Below, one piece after another: positions 57,251-64,000 of a DNA stretch of 64,000 nucleotides. How positions within the stretch are numbered: position 1 is the first letter of the stretch; every line of letters begins with the position of its first letter. The DNA is from Arthrobacter sp. DWC3 (lineage in GTDB: Bacteria; Actinomycetota; Actinomycetes; Actinomycetales; Micrococcaceae): assembly GCF_002929375.1 (NCBI RefSeq), contig NZ_PJIP01000003.1, positions 207,877 to 271,876 on the forward strand, read 5' to 3'. Both the position numbers and the translations under genes were made by a program. The notes under the pieces are model-generated. The model made no database searches, had not been told where the DNA came from, and was given only the letters and a program-made list of their open reading frames with translations.

Positions 57251-57646
57251 TCAGGAAGGTGCGTCACCGCCCTCGCGACCGTCCCGTGCACGGGTGGTGT
57301 CGTCCGGCAGGCGCAGATCCTCGACTGCGGCGCGCAGGAGAGCCACCTCCTCGGCCAGGACCCGGGTTTCGTCCTCGACGACGGACAACTCCCACGAGAG
57401 GTGCAGACACACTCCCACGAGGAAGACCAAGCCGATTGCGAAGAGCAGGTTGGATGGCACCTCGACCCCGAGGACTTCAGCGGACGTCTCGAGCAGTCGA
57501 GGAAAGCCGCCGAGGATCAGGGAGCCGGTCCCCACGACGAGCCAGAGTACGGCGTACTTCTCACGCAGCGTCTTGCGCCGCAGCATCTCGAGGACGATCC
57601 CGACCATGACCAGGGCGAAGACGAACGGTGCAACCTGGGCGATCAT
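57251..57646 (-). CDS. DUF2304 domain-containing membrane protein
   Basis: A 131-residue protein with three membrane segments (about 4-20, 35-50 and 68-86; the FALVMVGIVLEMLRRKTLREKYAVLWLVV pattern, quoted in part as LEMLRRKTLREKYAVLW) and a C-terminal coiled-coil-like helix ending in a charged tail. DUF2304 genes typically follow GT2 glycosyltransferases of polyprenyl-phosphate type, as here: ATG 57646 overlaps the stop of the upstream GT2 by 4 nt (ATGA) and has AAGGAAG upstream. An accessory role to that enzyme is inferred. Confidence 0.9.
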   Translation of the reverse strand: MIAQVAPFVFALVMVGIVLEMLRRKTLREKYAVLWLVVGTGSLILGGFPRLLETSAEVLGVEVPSNLLFAIGLVFLVGVCLHLSWELSVVEDETRVLAEEVALLRAAVEDLRLPDDTTRARDGREGGDAPS

Positions 57647-58374
57647 GCAACTTCCTTCGTCGACAGAACGTGGGACCTGCGACGTGTCAGCGCCAAAAAC
57701 AGGGCCAGGATGGATCGCATCAGATAGATGCTCGACTTGGCCGGATTGTGACTGGGTTGCCCGCCCTGGCGAGCCCGCATGGCGACGGGGACCTGGCGCA
57801 CGGTGCATCCTGATCTGACCGCCACCACCAGCGAGTCGATGGTGTCCCCGAGGTACTCGGCGGGGTAGTGGTCGATGTACTGGCTGATCGCGCGCTGGTT
57901 GCCCGCTCGGAAGCCGGAAGTCACATCCGTCAGGGTGGTACGGGCCAGCCGGGAGATCACCTTGGCGAGGAACACCATGGCCCACTTGCGGGGCCCACTC
58001 ACACTGTAGGTGCCTTCGTCGGCGAATCGGGCGCCTATAGCGATGTCGGCGTGCTCGAGTCCCTGCAGAACCTTCGCTATGTCGCGCGGATCATGCTGTC
58101 CATCGGCATCGACCTGGATTACGTACGGATATCCATGTTCTCTCGCATACTTGAAGCCGGCGCGCATGGCACCTCCGACCCCCATGTTGAAGGGGAGGCG
58201 GAGAACGCGTGCGCCTGCGCGAGCGGCCTCGACACCGGTCCGGTCGGTGCAGCCGTCGTCCACCACGAGGACGTCGTAGTCCTGCCTCTGCTCGAGGACT
58301 TCGCGTACCGTGTTGCCGACGGTCTCCTGCTCATTCCATGCCGGCATGATGACGAGCACGTTACTTCGAGCCAT
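57643..58374 (-). CDS. GT2 glycosyltransferase, dolichol-phosphate-mannosyltransferase-like
   Basis: A 243-residue GT-A enzyme of the DPM1/polyprenyl-phosphate sugar synthase group: VLVIMPAWNEQETVGNTV, VLVVDDGCTDRTG, the metal-binding IQVDADGQHDPRDIAKVL and TDVTSGFRAGNQRAI. No C-terminal membrane helices of the GtrB kind are seen, but the end (SSIYLMRSILALFLALTR) is amphipathic or hydrophobic. It would load a sugar on a polyprenyl phosphate for use outside the membrane. ATG at 58374. It is coupled to the DUF2304 gene and divergent from a second GtrA gene. Confidence 0.9.
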   Translation of the reverse strand: MARSNVLVIMPAWNEQETVGNTVREVLEQRQDYDVLVVDDGCTDRTGVEAARAGARVLRLPFNMGVGGAMRAGFKYAREHGYPYVIQVDADGQHDPRDIAKVLQGLEHADIAIGARFADEGTYSVSGPRKWAMVFLAKVISRLARTTLTDVTSGFRAGNQRAISQYIDHYPAEYLGDTIDSLVVAVRSGCTVRQVPVAMRARQGGQPSHNPAKSSIYLMRSILALFLALTRRRSHVLSTKEVA

Positions 58375-58681
58375 TTCTCCATCTCGGTTTCATTCCTGCG
58401 CCCTGCCGCGCCAGCGGGGGCGTGGTCGACTCGCTTGCACTTGCTTGGTTCGTTGGGTCGCCGTCCTCGACGTGACCGAGGAGAGGCAACCTGACCCAGT
58501 CTAGGGGGTGGCTCCGATCATCCGATTTCCGCCGGGGTGCAGACCGTGCCATGAGGTGGTGGCGAAGCTGAAGCCGGCTGATACCATCGAACGGGCCCGG
58601 CGCCGGCATCCCATCGCGAAGATTCTCTCCCGGCAGGCATCCCGGTGCCGGTGCGACGACACACCATCAGGAAGACATCGA
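58375..58681. other. 307-bp divergent intergenic region
   Basis: Lies between the GT2 gene (minus, starts 58374) and the second GtrA gene (plus, starts 58682). I see no gene with supported start or family. Frames extending the GtrA gene upstream to 58508 are open but encode Arg/Cys-rich sequence unlike the family. It presumably holds the two promoters; no clear -10/-35 pair stands out. Confidence 0.5.
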
Positions 58682-59128
58682 ATGGATCAGGGCAGCGCCC
58701 AGGAAGTTCTCCGTGGTAGCCGGGGTGCATCCGGCCCGGCAGCGCAACGCGCCGAGGCATTGAGGTTCCTGGTTGTCGGCGGGCTGTCCTTCCTGATCGA
58801 TTTCGGGCTCCTCGTCCTGCTCCACGAGGTCGTGGGCCTTGATCTGATCGTCGCTACGCCGGTCGCCTTCCTGGCGAGCCTCGTGGCCAACTACCTGCTG
58901 CAACGCCTCTACGCCTTCAGAGCCACCACAGGGATCGGACCCAGTGCCGTAAAATATCTGGCTCTCGTCGCCTTCAATACGGTCGCCACAAGCCTGATCG
59001 TCGCAGGCTCGGAGCAGCTGGGGCTGGGGTACGAGATCGGCAAGGTCCTCTCGACGGCCCTGATGACCGTGTGGAACTTCTTCCTCTACAAACACTGGAT
59101 CTTCCGCAGGACACCAGGCCCTGCCTGA
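58682..59128 (+). CDS. GtrA-family membrane protein (second copy)
   Basis: A 148-residue protein with a short hydrophilic N-terminus and the four GtrA membrane segments: EALRFLVVGGLSFLIDFGLL, TPVAFLASLVANYLLQRLYAF, KYLALVAFNTVATSLIV and TALMTVWNFFLYKHWIF. It differs clearly from the GtrA at 52880. Its neighbour across the divergent promoter is a GT2/DUF2304 pair, so this looks like a second lipid-linked-sugar module. ATG 58682 has AGGAAG 7 nt upstream; the conserved part starts soon after. Confidence 0.9.
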   Translation: MDQGSAQEVLRGSRGASGPAAQRAEALRFLVVGGLSFLIDFGLLVLLHEVVGLDLIVATPVAFLASLVANYLLQRLYAFRATTGIGPSAVKYLALVAFNTVATSLIVAGSEQLGLGYEIGKVLSTALMTVWNFFLYKHWIFRRTPGPA

Positions 59129-59149
59129 ACGATCCGGTAAAGCCTTCAA

Positions 59150-59182
59150 TGACCCCGGCGGTCTGGATGGCCGTCGGGGTCA
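59150..59182. terminator. Bidirectional terminator between gtrA copy 2 and the GH25 gene
   Basis: TGACCCCGGCGG pairs with CCGTCGGGGTCA over 12 bp (one G-U), with a 9-nt loop. It lies 22 nt after the GtrA stop and 16 nt after (minus strand) the GH25 stop; the two genes are convergent. Confidence 0.75.
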
Positions 59183-59197
59183 CCCCTGTTGCAGGGA

Positions 59198-62062
59198 TTA
59201 CAGGCGGCCTGCGGCGATCCCGTACTTGTAGCCCTCGTCGCTCATGCCGTCGCCCGGGTAGAGCCAGGTGGTGCCGCCGGGTGTCGCGGTGGTGATATCG
59301 GTCAGGGTGTCGTTGTTCTGGTCGCCGAGCGGGAGCAGCTTGGTGAAGATGCTCCAGCCCGTCCCGACGATCTCCTGGGGAAGGAATCCCGAGCCCGACC
59401 CGCGATAGAGACCGAGATCCCCGTTGGGGTAGCGAACGAGGAGATCAGCGGTGCCGCTGCGGTCGTAGTCTCCGACGGGAGTGATATCGGTGAAGGCAGC
59501 CCAGCCCTCGAGTCCGACGATGGTGCGCGGCTGATAGCCCTCGTTGGCGTTGTCCACACGCCCCGTGCCGCTGTAACGCCACAGGGAGCCGTCGGTGTGG
59601 CGGGCCAGGATGTCGGGCCTACCGTCTCCGGTGAAGTCGCTGCCTGCACTGATATCGGTGAAGATGTTCCAGCCGGTGCCGATCCTGCGGGCGGGCAGGT
59701 AGCCCTCCTTGGTGGCGGAGATGGTGCCGGTGCCTGCGTAGAGGAAGAGGTCCCCGCCGGGGGTGCGGGCGAGGATGTCATTGCGGCCGTCGCCATTGAA
59801 GTCCCCGGCGCCGGTGATGTCCCTGTAGATGTTCCAGCCGGACCCGATCTGGCGGGCTGCCGCGAAAGACGCACGTCCCTGTCCTGCGTGGAACCACAGG
59901 GTCCCGTCCGGGCGGCGGGTAAGGACGTCGCGGCGTCCGTCGGAGTTCAGATCCGCGGTGGCGACGGGGCTGCTGCTCGCGGGCCAGAAGGACGTCGTGC
60001 TCTGGCTGGGACGCAGATAGCCCTCGGAGGCTGTCCCGGTACCAGCGTAGAAGCGTAAAGTCTGGTCGGGTTGCACGGCCAGGAGGTCGGAGCGGCCATC
60101 GGCGTTGAAGTCGCGGCCTGCGATGATGGTGCTGTAGATGTTCCAGCCCGTTCCGATGGTGAATCCACTGGGCGTGAAGGACCCCGTGCCGTTGCCGACC
60201 ATCAGCCGCAGTTCTCCCTGCGGAGACCTGGACACGATGTCGACGGGACCGTCTCCGGTGAAATCACCGACCGCCGTCAACTCCAGCGAACTGTGGCTTC
60301 CCGACCCGACCTGACGGGCTTGGCCGTGCGTGCCGTCACCGGGGCTCGAGTAGAGCCACAGGGTGCCGTCGGGCTTCCGGGCCAGAAGATCGGGGCGTCC
60401 GTTTCTGTCTGCGTCGCCCGCGCCGATGATGGTGTTGAAGGTCTCCCACCCGCCGTCGCCGATCTTCACCCCAGTGCGATAGCCCTCGCTGGTGGCGGAG
60501 ACCGCCCCCGTCCCCGAATAGCGCCACAGGCTTCCATCGACGTGGCGAGCGAGGAAGTCGTCGCGTCGATCGCCGTCGTAGTCGCCGACGCCGATGAACT
60601 GGTTATAGGTCTCGAATCCGCTGCCGATCTTCACTGCTGTACCGAAAGACCCGTTGCCGTTCCCCGGGTGCAGCCACAGGGTCCCATCGGCACGACGCAC
60701 CATGGTGTCCGCGCGCCCGTCTCCGTTGAAGTCCCCGGCACTGAACACCTTGAAGGACTTGTCCAACGGGACGACGACGGCCGGAGCCCTTCCTGAACCG
60801 GTGGCAAAGGTGCGAAGCCCGTTCATGTCGCCCGGCCACTGGTTCCAGTCGCCGACGACGGGACCTTCACTGGTGTACTGCCACAGAGCGTACGAGCTCC
60901 AGCCGGCGGCGAGGGTACCCGCACCGTAGTTGCTGTAGCTGGCGATATGCAGAGGGTGATCGCTGAAAGCCGTCGACCGGCCGGTGCAGGTATTCCACCA
61001 GTCAGCCGTCGAGTAGATCATGGGCAGACGCCCGGTGAGTGCGCGCATGGTGTTGGAGAAGTCGCGGACCCAGTTGACCATCTGCGTGGGGGTCATGTTG
61101 TAGCAGCTGTTCCCGAGCGATGCATACGGGTTGTACTCGATGTCGAGCAGAGGTGGCAGAGTCCTGCCATCAGCGCTCCAGCCGCCTCCGTTGGCTACGA
61201 AGAAGCGCGCCTGCTCCGCCCCGCTCGTCGTATTGGGTGTGGCGAAGTGATATGCGCCGCGGAGCATCCCCTGATCGCCGGCGCCCCCGTACTGCCCCCC
61301 GAAGAACTCGTTCTTGTAGTAGGTACCCTCGGTGGCTTTGACGTAGGCGAACCGCGATCCGTAGGCCCATGCTCCAGCCCAGTCCACGTTGCCCTGGTGA
61401 CTGCTGACATCCACTCCGAGGACTCCGGAGGGCTTCCAATAGTTGATCGCCGCGGCGAAGGTGTCCGGCGCCGCCGGAGCTGTCTCCGCGCGGGCTGCAG
61501 CAGGTGCGGGCTTCACGCCGAGGACGGCCTCGTCCTTCAATTCATCTGCCGCTGCGCCGACCTCCTTGCCCTCATCGATCAGGCTGAGAAGTTCCTTCTC
61601 CTCCTGTGTGGGGATCTGGGGATCTTCGTTCTCGAGGATCCGTTCGAGGCCTTGACCGAGGCTTGCGCCGAGGGGACCTGCCAACTCGGCCTGCCTTTCC
61701 GGGCTCGCGATGAGCACCTCGTAAGGCACCGCATCGGCCGGGGTCGAAGGGGCAGGAACGGACAGCCGTGTGTCCGGTGCACCGGCGTTCTCGCCGCCCG
61801 GATTAGTCTGGACCGGCCCCGCGGGAGGTACCGCGGTCGGTCCCGGTGCTGCTGGTGAGACACGCGCGGGTTGAGTGCCTGAACCACCGGTCGGGGTCGG
61901 CTTCTCGGCAGGTCGCTGCGCAGCGCTTCCTTCGGGGATGGAAGAGGCCGTCGGCGAGGGCGAGGGTGCCGCGTCAAGTGCGGATGCGGGAACCGCGGTG
62001 CTCAGGAGACCGAGGGACAGCAGGGCGGCGCACGCATGCCGGGCGGGGGAGGGCAGGGTCAC
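59198..62062 (-). CDS. Secreted GH25 lysozyme with ten FG-GAP/VCBS repeats
   Basis: A 954-residue secreted protein. Signal peptide MTLPSPARHACAALLSLGLL with cleavage after VPASA (about 28). A Pro/Ala/Thr-rich linker and a helical stretch (about 110-190) lead to a GH25 (Chalaropsis-type muramidase) domain around 212-405: LGVDVSSHQGNVDWAGAW (D216) and the catalytic LDIEYNPY (D306/E308). From ~420 to the end, ten repeats of about 47 residues follow the pattern GDFNGDGRxDxLxRxxDGTLW, each with a Ca-binding-like Asp loop, as in FG-GAP beta-propellers. GTG 62062 has GGAG upstream. It should cleave peptidoglycan (own or foreign); the repeats probably bind wall polymers. Confidence 0.95.
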   Translation of the reverse strand: MTLPSPARHACAALLSLGLLSTAVPASALDAAPSPSPTASSIPEGSAAQRPAEKPTPTGGSGTQPARVSPAAPGPTAVPPAGPVQTNPGGENAGAPDTRLSVPAPSTPADAVPYEVLIASPERQAELAGPLGASLGQGLERILENEDPQIPTQEEKELLSLIDEGKEVGAAADELKDEAVLGVKPAPAAARAETAPAAPDTFAAAINYWKPSGVLGVDVSSHQGNVDWAGAWAYGSRFAYVKATEGTYYKNEFFGGQYGGAGDQGMLRGAYHFATPNTTSGAEQARFFVANGGGWSADGRTLPPLLDIEYNPYASLGNSCYNMTPTQMVNWVRDFSNTMRALTGRLPMIYSTADWWNTCTGRSTAFSDHPLHIASYSNYGAGTLAAGWSSYALWQYTSEGPVVGDWNQWPGDMNGLRTFATGSGRAPAVVVPLDKSFKVFSAGDFNGDGRADTMVRRADGTLWLHPGNGNGSFGTAVKIGSGFETYNQFIGVGDYDGDRRDDFLARHVDGSLWRYSGTGAVSATSEGYRTGVKIGDGGWETFNTIIGAGDADRNGRPDLLARKPDGTLWLYSSPGDGTHGQARQVGSGSHSSLELTAVGDFTGDGPVDIVSRSPQGELRLMVGNGTGSFTPSGFTIGTGWNIYSTIIAGRDFNADGRSDLLAVQPDQTLRFYAGTGTASEGYLRPSQSTTSFWPASSSPVATADLNSDGRRDVLTRRPDGTLWFHAGQGRASFAAARQIGSGWNIYRDITGAGDFNGDGRNDILARTPGGDLFLYAGTGTISATKEGYLPARRIGTGWNIFTDISAGSDFTGDGRPDILARHTDGSLWRYSGTGRVDNANEGYQPRTIVGLEGWAAFTDITPVGDYDRSGTADLLVRYPNGDLGLYRGSGSGFLPQEIVGTGWSIFTKLLPLGDQNNDTLTDITTATPGGTTWLYPGDGMSDEGYKYGIAAGRL

Positions 62063-62396
62063 GGGTACTCCAGCAGGATCCGGGCGTTAGCCAGCTAAGT
62101 GAAATCCCGACGAGACTATCCACGTGGTGTCGATGTGGCTATTGGTTTGTATGTGAAAGCAGAATATTGGGCAAAACCTGCGCGTCCGCCGGTGCTCCCC
62201 GAGGTAGGCGATCGGGCGCCGACGTGATGGCGGACACCGCAGCCATCACTCGAAGGGACCCGGGATGCCCATTCGTCCCGCAGCCGGAAACGACGCTGCT
62301 TCCCGGGTGCCTCCCGTCGTCCGGTGTGGAGCGACAGCCCTGGACACAGGGTCAGACACGACGGTCCCCGGTTCATCGAACCGGGGACCGTCGTGC
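62063..62396. other. 334-bp intergenic region upstream of the GH25 gene
   Basis: The part next to the GH25 gene (about 62125-62170) is relatively A+T-rich and should hold its minus-strand promoter; GATAGT and TTAGCT are -10-like candidates but no -35 is convincing. The far end carries the terminator at 62357-62395. No gene with a recognisable product was found in between. Confidence 0.5.
62357..62395 (-). terminator. Terminator of the broken repeat-protein gene
   Basis: A perfect 18-bp stem (62357-62374 pairing with 62378-62395) with an ATC triloop, directly after the TAG stop (62399-62397) of the minus-strand pseudogene. It is the longest perfect hairpin in the window. Confidence 0.9.
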
Positions 62397-63146
62397 CTAG
62401 CTCACGCAACGGGTGGGCGGCGGTGAGCCTGCTGCCCGCCATTGGGAATAGCTGATGGCCCCTGAGGCCGAGGGGCCGAAGTAGTAGATGTCCGGCGACT
62501 GCGCATACATGCAGAACTCGTCGTTGGGGAATCGACGGACGACTTGTGGGCTCGGGAAGTCCTCCTTCTGCCACTCGGCGAAACTCACCGAACACCCTTC
62601 TCCGGCGGCGGTCCCATCCATCCTGGCGATCGATCCGCTCCAACTGAACTTCTGGAAGCCCTCATTGGGGTTGCTCTCGGCCGGCTGGAAGCCCGATGCT
62701 TCCCATTCCGCGAAAGTCAGCCGATGGATGACGCCATCAGGGGCAGCCGCGAAGGGTTCCGGACTGGTGCCCCACGAGTAGTACTCGGTTCCGTCGATGT
62801 GGCCCGCCGCCCGAACCTGAGGGAAGCCGACCCGCTGCCAGTTGGCATAGCCGAGCTGAGTGGTGAGAGTCGCTCCCGGCATGTAGGAAACCGCATAGAT
62901 CGAGGCGGAATAGGGGTACTTGACGTAGCCGGTCGGGGCCTCGTGTGGCTCTGGAAAGCCGTCGTACCGCCACTCGTCGAAGGAAGCCTGGACGTAGAAG
63001 TCGTCGTAGGAATAGTAGAGGTTGCCCGTTTAGGGAACGCTGTAGTACCCATCCGGCTGGTAGGCGGATGCGTGTTGTGGTGAGGCACTCAGCGCGACCA
63101 GGGAGACGAGAAGAGTGATCATCAGTCCGACTGCTTTGCGTTGCAT
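62397..63146 (-). pseudogene. Secreted W/P-G repeat protein gene interrupted by one stop codon
   Basis: The frame starting ATG 63146 encodes a good signal peptide (MQRKAVGLMITLLVSLVALS, cleavage after QHASA) and then, at codon 39, a TAA (63032-63030). After the stop the same frame stays open for 210 codons to TAG at 62399-62397. It continues a mature protein of about five ~43-residue units with motifs FDEWRYDGFP, YANWQRVGFP, FAEWEASGF, FAEWQKEDFPSPQVV and YSQWRAAGSPPP. The protein has no other defect, so the break is a single base, for example CAA to TAA, or a sequencing error. An ATG at 63191 after AGGA is an alternative start. Same repeat family as the gene at the right edge. Confidence 0.75.
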
Positions 63147-63177
63147 CACACCCGGTCGACCGGGGCGTACAACGCTG

Positions 63178-63206
63178 TATGAACTGTTCATTCCGGTCCT
63201 TGTCAA
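63178..63206 (-). promoter_or_regulatory. Candidate promoter of the broken repeat-protein gene
   Basis: On the minus strand a perfect -35 TTGACA (63206-63201) is followed after 17 bp by TTCATA (63183-63178), or after 18 bp by TCATAC. Transcription would begin near 63171, upstream of the ATG at 63146 but downstream of the alternative ATG at 63191. Confidence 0.4.
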
Positions 63207-63306
63207 TCATGGGGTGAAAGCGCTGGTCCGATGCGGGTGGGGTGGTACGACGGATCTCTGTTCGTCACCAGCGGGGTCGCTTCTGAAGACCCGCGATATC
63301 CTATTC

Positions 63307-63328
63307 GTCCCGCACCGTCATGCGGGAC
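63307..63328 (-). terminator. Terminator after the right-edge repeat gene
   Basis: GTCCCGCA and TGCGGGAC form a perfect 8-bp stem with a 6-nt loop, 14 nt downstream (minus strand) of the TGA at 63344-63342. Confidence 0.55.
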
Positions 63329-63341
63329 TCGGCATGCCCAC

Positions 63342-64000
63342 TCAGGGTCTCCTGATGGGCGGGCTGCCGGCGGCCTTGTGGTCGGCGTCGGTGGCCGGGA
63401 CTTCTCCGGCGGGGCTCATGTAGTAGAGCTTGCCGTCGAACCGGGTGGTGAAGTACGTGCCGGGGATGAGCTTGCTGACGGTCGGATTGGGCCGCCCGTA
63501 GGTGTCCCAGTCCTGGAAATCCAGGACCTGTCCCTTGTTGTCGGCGCCGACGAGGTAGATGCTGCCGCTCCAACTGTTCATCACGAAACGTCCCTGACCC
63601 GCATCGGAGTACCCCTGGTCGGCGGGTGGTGCGCTCTTCCACTCGTCGAGGGTGGCTGCGCGGACGGCGCCGGACGGGGTCCTCATGAAGATGGTGGGCA
63701 GGTTGGCGTACTTGAAGAACGTCGTACCTGGGATGTAGCTGAGTACTTGCGGTGTGGGAAACCCTGCCGCCGCCCACTGATCGTGGCTGACCGCGATCAC
63801 GCTCGAGGCGGTCAGTGACGTCGCCTTCTGCTGGTACACCGCGGAGTCCCACGCGACCTTCACGTAGCGGACCGAGGGAGTCAAAGGCGGGCTGCCGGCG
63901 GCCTTGTGGTCGGCGTCGGTGGCCGGGACTTCTCCGGCGGGGCTCATGTAGTAGAGCTTGCCGTCGAACCGGGTGGTGAAGTACGTGCCGGGGATGAGCT
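63342..64000 (-). CDS. Modular W/P-G repeat surface protein, 3' part (5' end outside window)
   Basis: The frame is open from the right edge to TGA 63344-63342; 218 residues of the C-terminus are visible and the start lies beyond 64000. It consists of the same ~43-residue unit as the broken gene next to it: SHDQWAAAGFPTPQVLSYIPG, LDEWKSAPPADQGY, FQDWDTYGRPNPTVSKLIPG and the degenerate DADHKAAGSPP. Each ends in a PGTxFxxY-like stretch and opens with (S/T)I(Y/F). Four units form a 176-residue super-repeat; a second super-repeat is just starting at the edge with 100% DNA identity. Probably secreted and wall- or matrix-associated, by analogy with its neighbour's signal peptide. I know no family name for the unit. 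Confidence 0.7.
   Translation of the reverse strand, partial: LIPGTYFTTRFDGKLYYMSPAGEVPATDADHKAAGSPPLTPSVRYVKVAWDSAVYQQKATSLTASSVIAVSHDQWAAAGFPTPQVLSYIPGTTFFKYANLPTIFMRTPSGAVRAATLDEWKSAPPADQGYSDAGQGRFVMNSWSGSIYLVGADNKGQVLDFQDWDTYGRPNPTVSKLIPGTYFTTRFDGKLYYMSPAGEVPATDADHKAAGSPPIRRP
63358..63472. repeat. Exact 115-bp direct repeat, copy 1 (period 528 bp)
   Basis: Identical base for base to 63886-64000. The distance of 528 bp is 176 codons, so the repeat preserves the reading frame of the surface-protein gene. The true identical length may be longer because copy 2 is cut by the window end. Confidence 0.95.
63886..64000. repeat. Exact 115-bp direct repeat, copy 2 (cut by window end)
   Basis: Second copy of the unit at 63358-63472. 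It encodes the junction between super-repeats (LIPGTYFTTRFDG through KLYYMSPAGEVPATDADHK). Identity starts abruptly at GGCGGGCTG in both copies. Confidence 0.95.

Noticed and set aside
62737-63210. A 157-codon minus-strand frame across the interrupted repeat gene that avoids the TAA
   Set aside because: It is in another frame and gives Arg/Leu-rich sequence without the W/P-G repeats; the interrupted frame alone carries the signal peptide and repeats.

Overview
The window is high-GC DNA (roughly 70% G+C by eye), with GTG/TTG starts, many 4-nt ATGA/GTGA gene overlaps and marker genes of the Actinomycetota: the MtrAB-LpqB two-component module, a WhiB1-type regulator, PdtaS, a ~180 kDa NAD-glutamate dehydrogenase and an Rv3235-family protein. 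The gene order resembles Mycobacterium around mtrA-secA1-whiB1, but there are no mycolate or arabinan genes. Proteins such as MtrA resemble Arthrobacter relatives as I remember them. I infer a member of the Micrococcaceae (Arthrobacter-like); this is not proven from the sequence alone.

Left third (1-30 kb), mostly housekeeping. A SAM methyltransferase, TrmL, a J-domain protein and a coupled FolP2-like/RibD-like pair lie on the minus strand. A cysteine desulfurase-MnmA tRNA-thiolation pair, chorismate mutase and a cysteine-free methionine-synthase-like protein follow on the plus strand. A minus-strand block DUF4129-DUF4350-MoxR-DUF58 (an AAA+/vWA-type module) and a DUF4166 gene come next. Then comes the conserved block mtrA-mtrB-lpqB-comF-hpf, a YcaQ/AlkX-like crosslink glycosylase and secA. 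Behind secA lie an Rv3235-family gene, a LysM membrane protein, a small excisionase/BldC-like regulator and a SAF-domain/CpaE-like ATPase pair.

Middle (30-42 kb). This holds the giant NAD-dependent glutamate dehydrogenase, the sensor kinase PdtaS and, convergent with it, whiB1 with a candidate Crp site. A small membrane protein overlaps tail-to-tail with a 1413-residue FHA-FtsK/SpoIIIE (EccC-like) ATPase that has no type VII secretion partners nearby.

Right third (42-64 kb), a cell-envelope polysaccharide locus. It contains an SGNH O-acyltransferase, then glf-glfT2-wzm-wzt (UDP-galactofuranose supply, galactan polymerase and ABC exporter). It also has two sets of GT2 polyprenyl-phosphate glycosyltransferase plus GtrA flippase-like protein, two large polytopic membrane proteins, a GT2 and RfbA. 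Together these read as a galactofuranose-containing wall glycan pathway with lipid-linked sugar decorations, in an organism without a visible mycolate pathway. The window ends with secreted proteins: a GH25 lysozyme carrying ten FG-GAP repeats, a gene of the same flavour broken by one stop codon, and the 3' part of a modular repeat protein. The last two share a ~43-residue W/P-G repeat I do not recognise. I saw no rRNA, tRNA, CRISPR array, IS element or phage gene.
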